Numbered from the stretch's first letter, positions 12,141 through 26,082 are shown. The stretch is DNA of 64,000 nucleotides from Panax quinquefolius (GCA_020205615.1 CM035151.1:41536977-41600976), one strand, 5' to 3'. Notes: a model not told the origin generated them from the letters alone. A program made the numbers and translations.

Positions 12141-13937
12141 TTTCTTAATTCTTTTTAACTAATCTCCTTCTGTCTCCGATCTGTTCTTCACTGCCCACAA
12201 CAAAATGTATAACAGGAAAGAAAGCTTAGGCCTTTGTTAACCTGATCAGTCTTTTGATCTGACGACTATGATAGTGCTTTCTTTTGATTGGTCTTAGGAT
12301 GGTGAAGATATTTGTCATCAACCAACTTTTCATCCATTGGATCAATTTCTGTCTTTACATCAAAGGCCCATATTTATTTTAAGCATAAGTAATATAAAAT
12401 TTTAATTCCAAAAATTAAGAAAATATTTTAAAATTAATTTTTTGTTTATTTTTATAATTAATTATTTTACCAAATATTATATTTTTACTACAACATTTAA
12501 TTAGTATAGCACATACATATACTTATAGAATTTATTATAGCATACAATATATTATTTTATAAAAAAATTATATAGCTTTGCTATTTAAAAAATATTTGTA
12601 GTAAACTAATGTGTATATCAATATATTATATCAATATAGTAACTATGATTATGTAAAAATTAATATTTTTTATAAAAAAATATTTCAATTAATAATATAT
12701 ATTATTATAAAATTGGTATATTTAAAAATTATTTCTACCAGTTATAATACAATAAAAAATTACATTTGCAATCTTTAACTTTTAATCAGAGAAATGTTCT
12801 TCCTCTGGTATGATAGGTTTAAATACCCAATTTGCCTACAACTCAATCTAACTAGATCGAAAAATGAAAAATAATAAAGGATTATATTTAAAGAAAATTA
12901 GCTTAAATAAAACTCTAACAAGCCGTCACAAATTTCATTCAAATTAATTGACTTTTAAAGACAAGAATATAAAAAAAAATCTTCAATTATCCACATGTAC
13001 ACACCAAATAATACTTAGGGCCCATATAATTGTATGTATTTATCAAACTAGTAAATTATATGTTACAATAATTATAATATGTCAAAAATTATTAATAAAT
13101 AAATAAATAATCTCTTACTTCAAGACCAAACCTCATTTAACAAACCCAATAAATAATTTTCTCACTTCATTTATTCATTGTCTTCTTATTAAATAAGATG
13201 ATCAAGTTTTTTAGAGTATACATGTAGACTTGTTTATCAAATTTAGTTTGTTAACTTTGTATAATTTATTTGAATCTTAACTTATTTTATTAACTTTAAT
13301 GTAATATTCTAAATTAGATTAATGCATAATTTACCAAACATAATTAAAAGATATTTTATAGATTTATAATATCTGAAATATTTTTTATTATTGCTTTTTT
13401 TAACCCAATACACATATAATAAATATCAAACAAGGTTAAATAAGTATATATAAATTCAAAAAAATAATACTTTATCATTTATCTCTTTGCAAAAGAAAAC
13501 TCAATAATACTATATAGTGAGTCATAATTTTTTTGTGGATAATATATTTATTTGTAAAATTGCATCGTAAAAATGGCAGTGGCAACTATTTTTCTACCAC
13601 CTCAATTTTGCGAAAGAAAAATAAATAAATTGTGAACAATGTTTCCTTCGCTAATATATTATCATTGATTTTTTTCTTTTCATTATCCCCTTGCTAGAAC
13701 ATTCTCATTTTCTAAGTAGTAATAATTGTACAAAATGATAAGATATACTAAAGTTTGTCATCATAATTTTTATCGTACCAATCTATTAGACCAATATAAT
13801 TTAATATTTTAATGGGTATATATTCTCATTTTAATATTAAAAATTTGAAATTGGAACTCTTTTAAAAAAAAATAAAGGAATCATAATTATTTATATAACT
13901 TATATAGTTATGGCGGTAGTCTAATTAACTAATAAAT
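12141..13937. other. CACTA interior, AT-rich, possible captured promoter then no recognised feature
   Basis: 12141-12370 may be the upstream region of the captured complex I gene: it has less AT and ends near the ATG. From 12370 to 13937 the sequence is very AT-rich with no exon, repeat family or motif I recognise. Confidence 0.35.
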
Positions 13938-14010
13938 TGGAATAGCTTAGTGGTAGCTTAATAGTCCAATAACCTATAGGTCTTAGGTTCAAAACCTAGT
14001 TATGATATTT
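13938..14010 (+). repeat. tRNA-like SINE head (pol III boxes A and B)
   Basis: TAGCTTAGTGGTAG matches the A-box consensus and GGTTCAAAACC, about 40 bp later, is a near match to the B box. The spacing fits a tRNA-derived SINE promoter. It does not fold as a usable tRNA (no proper acceptor stem), so a SINE relic is preferred. It lies at the edge of a large palindrome. Confidence 0.5.
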
Positions 14011-14058
14011 TTGCTTCTTATGTTATATTTTTTATGTATTAGATAAATTCTATTACCA

Positions 14059-14111
<53 letters not shown>

Positions 14112-14409
14112 TCATCTTAAATCTCCACATTAAACTAAATATATATAAAATAACTATGAATATTTTAATATATATATATATATAAACAAATATTCATATA
14201 AATATTTATAAATTTATCTCTAAATATTAATATAAATATTTATAAACAAATATTTATTTATAAATTTATAAATATTTCATCTAAAATTTATAAAATTTAG
14301 ATATGAATATTTTTATAAATATTTATATGAATATTTAGAGATAATTTTATAAATATTTATATGAATATTTGTTTACATATATATGTTTATATATAAAATA
14401 TTCATAGTT

Positions 14410-14447
<38 letters not shown>

Positions 14448-14502
14448 GTTTAATGTTGAGATTTGTTTAATATTTTATTTAGTTTGACAAGAAATTTTGA
14501 AA

Positions 14503-14535
<33 letters not shown>

Positions 14536-14583
14536 TGATAGTAAAATTTATCTAATACATAAAAAATATAGCACATGAAGCAT
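14011..14583. repeat. Near-perfect palindrome of about 570 bp with (TA)n blocks
   Basis: The left arm (TTATGTATTAGATAAATT at about 14031) is mirrored by AATTTATCTAATACATAA at about 14547-14564. Inner matches follow in order: the CCATC/GATGATAG flank of the TA runs, ACATTAAACTAAATATAT, ACTATGAATATTTT, AACAAATATTC, down to a centre near 14290 (ATCTAAAA ... TTTTAGAT-like). The TA runs at 14062-14110, about 14415-14441 and 14506-14532 lie in the arms. The strand would fold into a long hairpin. Confidence 0.85.
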
Positions 14584-15120
14584 GAAAAAAAATTAATAAT
14601 GACTTATAAGTCAAAAAAGGTTAAAATTTAAGTTATTGTCAAACACTAAATAATAACAAACGACTTATAACTTAGTTTAACCAACTTATAAGTTATTTCC
14701 AAACACCCTCTAATTCACGATATAAAGATAAATTAATATTTGATCATAAAAAAAATTACAAGTCAAGAAAAAGGAGAATTTGAAAAAGGTGAGTTAAAAA
14801 AAAATTTACACACCATTAGTGCAACTTAATTGGTTTATGCCGGAACCATTGGCGCGACTTAATCGGTGCAGTTTGGTCGATTTTTGGTGCAATTTCAGGA
14901 GCGATTTTGATTCCTTGCCCATCCCTTGTATATATGTAAAATAACGAGTTATAAGAAAAATTCATATAACTTTCGTTAAAAATTAATTATATTTTTTTTC
15001 AAAATTATAAGTGTGCGAATATAATCATTATAAACTACATCCAATTAACTACAAACTTTAATTTTTGTAAATTAGAAAATATATCTATAATAATAATAGT
15101 CAGAATAATAATAGTACTAC
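14584..15120. other. CACTA interior, possible MITE end, otherwise unassigned
   Basis: 14610-14715 has repeated ACTTATAAGT palindromes and ends CCAAACACCCTCTAA, which looks like the end of a Harbinger- or hAT-type MITE, but I could not find the matching other end. The rest is unassigned. Confidence 0.3.
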
Positions 15121-15384
<264 letters not shown>

Positions 15385-15385
<1 letters not shown>

Positions 15386-15545
15386 AATTAGTTATGGTAT
15401 GTAGTGAATGAGAAGAAAAGAATATATGGGGGAAATCACATATTTTGATATAAATATTAATCCTTGCAAAATATTAACAACTGGCTTATGTTGCTCTAGT
15501 GGTCATATGACTAAAATTCCAAACATTAGGTTGCGAGTTCAAATC
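15385..15545 (+). other. Unique spacer between trinucleotide arrays, possible second SINE head
   Basis: The end of the spacer has TGTTGCTCTAGTGGTCAT and then GCGAGTTCAAATCT, which look like diverged pol III A and B boxes about 35 bp apart, directly followed by a TTA array. Evidence is weak. Confidence 0.3.
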
Positions 15546-15999
<454 letters not shown>

Positions 16000-16002
16000 A
16001 AG

Positions 16003-16573
16003 GTGACATGTTAATAGTCGTTGCAAAAAAGTTTATAAAATATGCAAAAAATAAAAATTTGTTTGCCAATGAATGTGGTCTATATTAGATAACGAAATAT
16101 AGCAACAAAAAAAACTTTCGTTGCCTACGATGAGGAGAAATCAAGTGGTTAAAAATTTTGCAACGAATTTCTAACGAATTTTGTTTACAAAATTTGCAAC
16201 TACTTATGAATTTCGTTGCAAAAAGTGAAAGTCTGACACAATTTTCAACGAAGGACAAGTTTCGTTGCTAAACATACACTTTTAGCAATAACTTATAAAG
16301 TCGTTGCCTGAAAAATCGTTGCTAAAGCCCCATTTTTAGCAACAAAAAAAACTTTTGTTGCCTACGATGACGGAAAATTAAGTGGCCGAAAATTTTGCAA
16401 CGAATTTCTAACGAAATTTTTTCCCGCCAAAGAATTAGCAACGAAATGTTGCAACGAATTATGAATTTCGTTGCAAAAAGTGAAAGCCTGACACAATCTG
16501 CAACGAATGACAAATTTCGTTGCTAAACATATACTTTTAGCAACGACTTAAAAAGTCGTTGCCCGAAAAATCG
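16003..16573. repeat. Right subterminal repeat region of the CACTA element
   Basis: Dense TTCGTTGC and GCAACGAA motifs in both orientations, as at the left end. Within it about 16100-16300 and 16340-16560 are two diverged copies of the same 200 bp block (AACTTTTGTTGCCTACGATG shared). Confidence 0.8.
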
Positions 16574-16600
16574 TTGCTAAAGGCCCATTTTTTTGTAGTG
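16574..16600 (-). repeat. Right terminal inverted repeat of the CACTA element
   Basis: Ends in TTTTTTTGTAGTG, the inverse of the left tip. Confidence 0.9.
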
Positions 16601-16833
16601 TGGCTAACGATAATATATTTTGTATTATCTTAGTCATAATATTTCCTACTGGGCTAGTTGAGCTCACCCTTTTACTTTTAATGTTCTCTTGAGAAATGAG
16701 AGCGTGGCGAGGGACTAGTGGGGGGAGCGGAGTGACGAACGGATGATAGCATTAGTAGTCCTCACTATTCTGTGAAATAGTGTAATAATAATTGTAATAA
16801 GGACTCCTTTTGAGTTTGTATAATCTCTAGTAG
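16601..16833 (+). repeat. Gypsy LTR family A, second part (continuation of 3886-6549)
   Basis: Matches 27607-27836 of the complete A LTR (GGGCTAGTTGAGCTCACC, then TAGCATTAGTAGTCCTCACT). It breaks off at 16833, about 130 bp short of the LTR end, where it is fused to a truncated LTR B. A deletion removed the end of one LTR and the start of the other. Confidence 0.85.
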
Positions 16834-18842
16834 TACCAGGTCAAACATGCGTTGACCACCAGCATCTTGAAGAAATCTGGAAAACCCAGATTTCTTAAGA
16901 ACATGATTTTGTCAGACCTTTGACCATCTTTAATCGCTCAGTGTTATGTGCTTAGGTTATTTTGATGCATTATACTTGTACGTTGTCATTGTTTCTTCAC
17001 GATTCAATCACTAGATCACATAAATCGAACACAAGATGCAAACTACAAGGATTCAAAGTAGCACCTTTATCTTTGTTTGAATTTACGGAAAACCGTAAAT
17101 TCAAGAACGATCGACAAGAGTTTACATTGTTACGATCTTGCAAGTTGTTCAAGTTTTGACCTTGGAATTTGTTTAGGGTTGTAGCCCTACATTAGTACTA
17201 CAACATTATAACATTATACAAATCGAACACATCAAGAACACCTTTGTTTTAATCATTGGTCGAACCAAGCTCCTCGATTCATTTGTGGGTTTTTTGGAAA
17301 TTGGCCAAGAACACCTATATGACGGTTAGTTACGTAGCTATAAGGCCCTTTAGCGACATTTATTTTTGGAAATTGAATTAATTAATTAAATAAATAGATA
17401 AAAATGGTTTTAATTATTAAAATACATAATAAATTATGAAAAATTATTTTAAAGTCCAGAAAAATAGTTTTTAATTATTTTGAGTATATTTAAAAATAAT
17501 TAGTATTTTTGGAATATAAAAGGTATTTATTTATTTAATTATAATATTAAATAAATTATTTAAAAATAGTTTTAATTAAATGAAAAATCATGAAAAATTA
17601 TATTATGATGTTAGAAAATATTTGAAGTTATAAAATATAACTTTTGATATTTTGGCAAGAAAATATTAATATTTTATTATTAATATTAATTATCGGATAA
17701 TGATTTTAATTGTTTAAAAATCATATAAATGTGATTTTAAGGTATTAAAAATACTTTGATATATTATAAATATATTATTATATTATGTTATGATTTTTAT
17801 TAATATTTAATGATAAATAGATATTAATGATTAAGAAATTATGTGGTATTTAATTTATTTAAATAAGTTATAAATGATTGGAAAATCATGATAAATGATA
17901 TTAATTATCTAAAAATTATTGCAAGTCTATGAAAATTATTTTGACTGATAAGAAAATTATCTGTGATATTGTTAAGTGTTTAAGTAGAGTTTAATTAAAC
18001 TTAAACTCGTCAATCATCCGACTAGACCGTCGGGATGATAGAATTGTACCGGTTTCAACTCGAACTGCAATAGTTTGACTTGATGCTATGTCTTATGTGT
18101 ATAATAGACTGATAGGGTTATGTGGTAATGTGTGTAGGTTATTTTATACTGTGATGATATTATTCTAATATTGGAGATTTATATTATTAATATTAGGTCC
18201 TAGACGAAGCTTATTATATTGCTTTACGGTAATCAACGGTTCAGGCAAGTTTCTTTTTACTTAACTCTACTAAGAGTGGTTTCATTCGGTTATGCTTATG
18301 GTTAATCATTTCTGATTGCCATATTGAATTGTACTCTATACATATTACATGTATAAGTCATGTATGAAAGGCTGATCACCTTCATTACCAGTTGGTCCAG
18401 ATATATTATTGTTCATGTTCAATACTTGTTCAGTCAAAATTTTGTTCATGCTAATTCACAAATACATTGTGAAGGATAGTCAGCTTATTATTCAGACTCT
18501 TTCAATCATGATATATCTTTAAATTGTTTTAAAACTTGTTGGGCAAATTTCATGCTCACCCTTGCTATATCATGATAAACATTGTAGATAAAGCGAATGC
18601 GTTCGGATACAGGAAAAGGATAATGCTAAGTTCAGCTTGGGATATAATGTGCAGCTAATTTGTAAAAGTAGTTTTGATTAGTATTGTTATGTGTTAGATA
18701 GTTTATGAATTGTGTATAAGTTAAGGTTACTCGATTTTGGGAATAGTGTGTAAGTTTAATGTATAAACAATCTATGTTTATATCTTCCGCAAATAGTTAT
18801 AGAAATAGCGAACCGGATCCGCGGCGGTTCGGGAGCGCTACA
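16834..18842 (+). repeat. 5' LTR of element B, truncated at its start
   Basis: Aligns closely with 22299-24302 of the 3' LTR (for example ATGCTCACCCTTGCTATATC and the shared end CCGGATCCGCGG ... GCGCTACA). The first 1.66 kb of the LTR is missing. Its end is followed at once by a primer binding site. Mismatches with the 3' LTR are few and scattered. Confidence 0.88.
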
Positions 18843-18860
18843 GTTAGTATCAAAGCCAGG
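18843..18860 (+). other. Primer binding site of element B
   Basis: GTTAGTATCAAAGCCAGG directly after the LTR end resembles the common plant tRNA-Met-type site TTGGTATCAAAGC, with one change. Confidence 0.65.
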
Positions 18861-20621
18861 TTATGAAGCTTAGGTAAGAATACTTGAGACCAATAACCGC
18901 AGTGATTAGGATAAGATCTAACTCACATAGAGTTAGTTGGTCAGTAAGATTCAAAGATGAATCTCGGTGAGTTGTAAAGACACAGAGTTCCCTAACTCTG
19001 ATAATAAAGTGAAACAGTTGTGATGAATAGATCTAGTTTAAAAGACTGAAAGTGCAGTGATAGAAGATCGTAAAACAAAACGATCAAGATATAGAATTGA
19101 ATCGTAATATATACGATGAGATCACCCCGTGATCTGATAAGTTTATAGTATGGAGAAGGATCAAACGAATGATGGAAAAGTTTACAGCAAGATTGATGTG
19201 TATCAGTTGTGCTATGAATTGGTACAGATCCAGAAAAGGATTATGAATACGGATTGAATGAAATTCGTATGGAGAAGGGGTTTAAGATTAGGTGGCGATT
19301 TCAATTGAGGACTCATGTCAGCAGCTGAGTTGTATGATTCCTTGTATAGGCGGGGGATTGTACTTGGTGTAAAATCCACTTAGTTTCTGGTATTGATAAT
19401 CATTGAAATGTTTGTGTCGCGCTATTTGCTATATGCATGTTAAGAGGGTGATTCCTTTCTCGTGTGTATAATAAATGGATAGGTTATAGGTAGAGGATAC
19501 AAGGTTAAGTACGAGTTCTTAAAATTTATACTTATGTGACATTCTTGACTCATAGTTATATGAAATGTTTATGAACCCCTCAAAGAAATGGACGCTTAGA
19601 AAGGTCCGACTAGGGTAAGTTCTTAAACTCATATGATTGTGGCAATTTATGAACTCATAAGTGTGGTTTGATGAACTGGGTATAGTTATGTGTGAATGAA
19701 GTATTGAGAATAATAGGAACAGATAGATTGTTAAGCATATGATTGTTAGTGGAGACATAAGTTTTCCTAAACTCCTAGCTATGCTAGACTTCGAAATTTT
19801 GACATCAAGCTAAATACGCACTATGTGCTTTAAAAAAATGTAGACTCGTAATCATTTTTGAAACGGTTTAAAGTACAGTCTATGCTACTTATTTCGTCTA
19901 GACGCAAATGATTTGAAGTATCAAAAGTTATTTTTAATTATCACTTATGTACCATGTAACCTGATGCAGAGATGATAAAAATGTGATGGAGTTGTAAATA
20001 CATGAATACTTAGTATGAATTTGATCTAAAATCGCTATTCCACTATTGTATGATGTGTTATGACAAAGTCATACAATGACAACATCCTCAAACGGACTGG
20101 TAATACAGTACGACATCATGACGTCATTCTCAAAAATGTTTTCAAATATTTTAATTTGCCAACGGGGTTTGGCTACACTTAAATAATTCGATTGAATTGA
20201 ATTATTGATATGAGCCTATGCTATTTGAATCAGCTAGACTAATGTTTATGAAAACTCTAAGTGTTCATTGAAAGAAATTTCCCGAACCAAATTGTTTTGG
20301 TACGGAATTCTATAATAAGACTGAGGTAAATAAATTTTGTGCCTATGGCAATGATGAGAAACAGATCAGACCAGCAGTACTTGGCAAAGTACAGGGCATA
20401 CCGGACTAAGTACCCTCTATATCCGTAAATTATAACGGTTTGAGGATGAATTTCCATAAAACCTTTGCGAAAATGACAGACAAATAGTCTATGTAAGTCC
20501 TCAGCACAATTTTAAAATATTACTCTTGTGAATGGTGTATTGGGTAACATGTGATGATATGTATGAATGTTGTAAGGTGTATGGTATACGGTGTAAGTTG
20601 AATTCTGGGGACGAAATTCTT

Positions 20622-20636
20622 AGAAGAAGGGGTGAA
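20622..20636 (+). other. Polypurine tract of element B
   Basis: AGAAGAAGGGGTGAA directly precedes the TG of the 3' LTR. The same arrangement (AAGGAGGGGTGAA) occurs in element C at 33466-33479. Confidence 0.75.
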
Positions 20637-23600
20637 TGTGACAACCCGAGAATTTAGAAAATTTTAAAAATTTGAATTTTATTTATTTAAGGTCAAATAA
20701 TAGACATAGACAGAAAATTAGTGTATGCGTTTTACGTTTTTGAGATGGAATTTTGTGGATTTCAAAATTCTGTGAAGGAATTAGGTGAATTATTCAAGAT
20801 TAAGTCTATACGTGAATATGTTATGTGAATATGGTTATTTATGTGTACAGTATGTGGTTAAGGGTCAAGGGTTGACCAGATAAATTTTATCAGTGTCAAA
20901 CCCTAAGTATATATTAGGAACGTCAGTGTTCAGTTAAAAAATCCTAATGTCTGATAAAAAAAACCCTAGAAATCGGTTCTGGAAACCCTAATTTTTGTTT
21001 CAGGGATTTAAAACCCTAATTCGGACAATATAATCCTAATTTTGGAATTTAAATGTAATATATAAGGTTTATATTTTTAATTGCAATCTAATCAGGGAAA
21101 ACCCTAATGATTAATTAGATTTTCTAATAATTTAGAAAACCCTAATTTTACTGTTTGAAATACTAATTGTTCCGTTTGAAATCCTAATAGACCAAGTTGC
21201 TAAATTACCAATTCTAATTAGGAATTATTTAATCCTAATTGTCAATAATGATTTATAATTGGGAAATTAGAATATAATTTGAAAATCCTAATTATAATTT
21301 ACAGATATTAATTTTGATTTAGAAAACCTAAATTTGAAAATATCAAAAAATTGATTTTTGAGAATCTTAGGTTTTAACCCTAATGGTCAAACCCTAAGGG
21401 TTGTAGCTAATGTCTAGAATGCCCTTGAAACTTTAAGTGAAATTACCAAAATGCCCTTTTTGTCCCATTAGTGCATTATTGGTGAATTATTTGTGCATTA
21501 TTGCTAGCCATCTCCACAAAATCCGGCCAATCACCCTAGATTTGTCCTATGAGCTCTATAATTGACAGCAAATCAGATCAAGCAACATTATATCACATTA
21601 CATATTGATTAAGAGAGAGAAAAGTGTACCAAAGTTGCTCATTTTTCTCTCTTGCTCTCACTAATTTTTTTTCTCTCAAACCCACGAATTCTTATATCAT
21701 TTTAGTCACTAAAATCAGCCCCACGATTATCAAGAACAGAATCAAAGAAGTCAGAATCAAAAATCAAAGCTCAAAAAGTTGTAAAAACCCTAACTTAGAA
21801 ATCCTTTGATATGATGTTATTTGTTGTAATTGATTGGTTAAAGTGGTGTATTATGATGATATTGAGTGATCTGGGTTGTAATAACATGGATCCATAACAT
21901 CAAAGTACACGAAAATGAAGTTTTAGAATTTCTGGAAAGATTTTGAAAAGTTGTCTGACAGCCATATGTCAGACCTCATAGACCTGGGTGTGTTAGATGT
22001 TTTGTGTGTTTTATGTTTTGTATCTATTCTATGACATGTGTTCTTTATTCTGCAACTTGAATAATAGTCAGATCTTGCACATATTGCAAGTTATTAAAGG
22101 TCAAAGTGCATTGACCGAACACGATTTCTGGAATTCTGGGCAAACCCAGAAACCCAGATTTCTGACAACGTTTTTCGGGCCTTAGATCTTGCAGTTGTTT
22201 GATCGGTAAGCAATGTTTCTGTATTTATGTTGTTTTCTGTCATATGGACTACATATATAAGCTTTTATATCACTCAAATGAGTAGAAGAATCAAAGATAT
22301 ACCAGGTCAAACATGCATTGACCACCAGCATCTTGAAGAAATCTGGAAAACCCAAATTTCTTAAGAACATGATTTTGTCAGACCTTTGACCATCTTTAAT
22401 CGCTCAGTGTTATGTGCTTAGGTTGTTTTGATGCATTATACTTGTATGCTGTCATTGTTTCTTCACTATTAAATCACTAGATCACATAAATCGAACACAT
22501 GATGCAAACTACAAGGATTCAAAGTAGCACCTTTGGTACTGTTTGAATTTCTGGAAAACCCAGAAATTCAAGAACGATCTGACAAGAGTTTCTGTTGTTC
22601 TGATCTTGCAGGTTGTTCAAGTTTTGACCTTGGAATTTGTTTAGGGTTGTAGCCCTACATTAGTACTACAACATTATAACATTATACAAATCAGAACACA
22701 TCAAGAACACTATTTTAATCATGGTCAAACCAAGCTCCTCGGTCACTGACAGGTTTTCTGGAAATTGGCCAAGAACACCTATAGCGACGGTTCTGTCGCT
22801 ATAGGGCCCTTTAGCGACATTTATTTTTGAAAATTGAATTAATTAATTAAATAAATAGATAAAAATGGTTTTTAATTATTAAAAATACATAATAAATTAT
22901 GAAAAATTATTTTAAAGTTCGAAAAATAGTTTTTAATTATTTTGAGTATATTTCAAAAATATTTAGTATTTTTGGAATATAAAAGGTATTTATTTATTTA
23001 ATTATAATATTAAATAAATTATTTAAAAATAGTTTTAATTCATGAAAAATCATGAAAAATTATATTATGATGTTAGAAAATATTTTAAGTTATAAAATAT
23101 AACTTTTGATATTTTGGCATGAAAATATTAATATTTTATTATTAATATCAATTATCGGATAATGATTTTAATTGTTTAAAATGATATAAATGTGATTTTA
23201 AGGTATTAAAAATACTTTGATATATTATAAATATATTATTATATTATGTTATGATTTTCATTAATATTTAATGATAAATAGATATTAATGATTAAGAAAT
23301 TATGTGGTATTTAATTTATTTAAATACGTTATAAATGATTGGAAAATCATGATAAATGATATTAATTATTTGAAAATTATTGCAAGTCTATGAAAATTGT
23401 TTTGACTGATAAGAAAATTATCTGTGATATTGTTAAGTGTTTAAGTAGAGTTTAATTAAACTTAAACTCGTCAATCATCCGACTAGACCATCGGGATGAT
23501 AGAATTGTACCGGTTTCAACTCGGACTGCAATAGTTTGACTTGATGCTATGTCTTATGTGTATAATAGACTGATAGGATTATGTGGTAATGTGTTTAGGT

Positions 23601-24302
23601 TATTTTATACTGTGATGATATTATTCTAATATTGGAGATTTATATTATTAATATTAGGTCCCAGACGAAGCTTATTATATTACGTTACGGTAATCAACGG
23701 TTTAGACAAGTTTCTTTTTACTTAACTCTACTAAGAGTGGTTTCATTCGGTTATGCTTATGGTTAATCATTTTTGATTGCCATGTTGAATTGTACTCTGT
23801 ACATATTACATGTATAAGTCAAGTATGAAAGGCTGATCACCTTCATTACCAGTTGGTCCAGATATATTATTGTTCCTGTTCAATACTAGTTCAATCAAAA
23901 TTTTGTTCATGCTAATTCACAAATACATTGTGAAGGATAGCCAGCTTATTATTCAGACTCTTTCAATCATGATATATCTTTAAATTGTTTTAAAACTTGT
24001 TGGGCAACTTTCATGCTCACCCTTGCTATATCATGATAAACATTGCAGATAAGGCGAATGCATTCGGATACAGGAAATGGATAATGCCAAGTTCAGCTTG
24101 GGATAGAATGTGCAGCTAATTTGTAAAAGTAGTTTTGATTAGTATTGTTATGTGTTAGATAGTTTATGAATTGTGTATAAGTTAAGGTTACTCAATTTTG
24201 GGAATAGTGTGTAAGTTTAATGTATAAACAATCTATGTTTATATCTTCGCAAATAGTTATAGAAATAGCAAACCGGATCCGCGGTGGTTCGGGGGCGCTA
24301 CA
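20637..24302 (+). repeat. 3' LTR of element B, complete, about 3.67 kb
   Basis: Begins TGTGACAACCCGAG and ends GGGGGCGCTACA. It contains several AAACCCTAA teloboxes in 20900-21400, a perfect hairpin at 22783-22808 and a long AT-rich stretch (22830-23460). It is followed by sequence of an older, related LTR (element C), into which B inserted. Confidence 0.88.
22783..22808. repeat. Perfect 10 bp hairpin in LTR B
   Basis: CTATAGCGAC, a 6 bp loop, then GTCGCTATAG, followed by a third GCGAC copy (TTTAGCGACA). A weaker form is in the 5' LTR near 17315-17360, and a related one in the minus-strand relic LTR near 50715-50760. Confidence 0.8.
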
Positions 24303-25304
24303 AGAATACAGTGTTACGTGTTATGAAATATTGTGCTAATTGTGAAACCGATATTATTGGTTATAGGTCTTTTAAACGCATATAAGTTTATTGTGTAGCT
24401 GTAATCAACGCGGAAGGCAAGTTTCCTAACTCAACCTTGAGTTATATTCATTTAATTATTATAATGGTTAATTATTGCTAATTATACCATGTCTAGGAAA
24501 TTTATTGTTGATTATTCGCAGTTAGTGCATGATTAATAATTCAAATTGAATTACTGATTCGGAGAATATACATTTGTAGAATAACTGTTGTTGGATATTC
24601 ATATTAGTAGAAGATAGAATCGATGATCTGAGATAATTCACATTTATTGTCAAATTATGTTGAGAAATGTCTTAGCTAATTATTCTGGCTAGACGAACAT
24701 TTGTTAGAACTTGATAAATTCGAGAAAAGAATTCAATTGTTATTGGTAGATCGATGCCAATTATTTCGGCTAGATCGATAAGTAAATAGAAATTGAAATC
24801 ATTGTGTTTCGTTGTTAAATTAAATTTTGATTCAAAGACTGAGAAGAACAACTTTTTATATAAAGGGAACATTTTAGGTCGTATATTCGGCCATTGCGCA
24901 CTATTAAGTATTATGCATAATATAGGATATAATAAAGCTGATCACTTGTTATACTTGCAGAGGGGTATGATTTAATCTTTATGGTTATCTGATACGCCTA
25001 CGTATGTATCAAAGTAAATCTTTGATAGATACCCGAGAAAATAAGTTCTAAGATCTGGTGAGATCACTCAGCATAAATCTGGAAAATATTTCACTTTGTT
25101 ATTACGTAGAATTGATTCTTGTTTATTCAATAGAATATCGTAGAAACTTTGAAAGCGTTGTACTATTTTATTATCAAATTATTGTGTTGCATAGAAAGGG
25201 AGAAGCCTTGTTATTGATTAACTCATTGTTCAGCTAATTCAAAGTTCCCCGAACTTTGGTGTCATTCTATCAAAATAAATAGTCTATTATTCTGATACTT
25301 ATAC
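24303..25304 (+). repeat. 5' LTR of element C, fragment 1
   Basis: Distant relative of LTR B (GTAATCAACGCGGAAGGCAA against GTAATCAACGGTTCAGGCAA). It also matches, inverted, 48680-49500. It is interrupted on the left by element B and on the right by a solo LTR A; its start is lost. Confidence 0.7.
25300..25304 (+). repeat. Target site duplication TATAC of solo LTR A (plus)
   Basis: TATAC here is repeated at 27974-27978 directly after the LTR end. Confidence 0.85.
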
Positions 25305-25922
25305 TGTAAGACCCCAGCTTTTATAAATAAAGATGAATTTTTCTATAAATATTATTTTTGAATATTATGGAATAAATTTGATATAATGTTATAGTTGTGG
25401 GTAATATTTATAAATTTTGCAAAAGTATGCAAGTTGTTATAAAATATTCGTTTGGTGGGGAATATTCTTTTGTTAGGGAATATTAAATACAATGGCTCAA
25501 TCATTGGTGGACCCCCAATGAAATTATTGCCGGATTGAGAAAGCGACAAAACATTTTATAAAAATAACGGCGGAGGTGTTACAAATTAAAAGCTGTTGAA
25601 CTACGGTGGTAAAAATACGATGTCTGGCGTAGTTGCGTAGTAGCACTGCGGTATTGATTATTGATGCTTACGTGAGAAGTCACAACTATGCTCAATTATT
25701 ACTACTGATAATTCTTTGCATCATATCTCTTATATTATTGATTTAATTATTGTCACAAGGTATCATCATATAATATGTTATAGTATTAAATCAATAATTG
25801 AGGACGACAAGTTATAAATGATTAATAATTGTTGAAAGATTAAATATGTGTTGATGAAAAAATGATTTGTGGTAAGTTTGAGTATTTTATGGGGGGCTCA
25901 TATGTCATCATCTAAGAGTCTC

Positions 25923-26079
25923 TTCGTCGATAGTAATTACCTTCGTCGATAGTAATTACCCTTGTGAATAGTATTTACCTTAAATCGATAGTAATTACCT
26001 TCAAATCGATAGTAATTACCCTTGTGAATAGTATTTACCTTCGTCGATAGTATTTACTTTCGTTAATAGTAATTACCTT
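25923..26079 (+). repeat. Minisatellite of about 20 bp units in LTR A
   Basis: About eight units alternating CGATAGTAATTACCTT and GAATAGTATTTACCTT. Counterparts are at 30355-30535 (inverted) and, shorter, 57615-57700. Confidence 0.85.
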
Positions 26080-26082
26080 TAC

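Larger units (their letters stand above)
18843..20636 (+). mobile_element. Internal region of non-coding gypsy-type element B (LARD-like)
   Basis: Only 1.8 kb separates the primer site from the polypurine tract. I see no gag or pol frame: no long open frame and no zinc-knuckle, protease or RT motif. Part of it (19510-19710) is related to 32140-32340 in element C, so the two are relatives. Large LTRs with a short non-coding interior are what is called a LARD; such an element would depend on proteins of another gypsy element. An alternative is a coding element with an internal deletion. Confidence 0.7.

Noticed and set aside
13938..14010. Functional tRNA gene
   Set aside because: A and B boxes are present but no cloverleaf acceptor stem or clear anticodon arm; a SINE head fits better.
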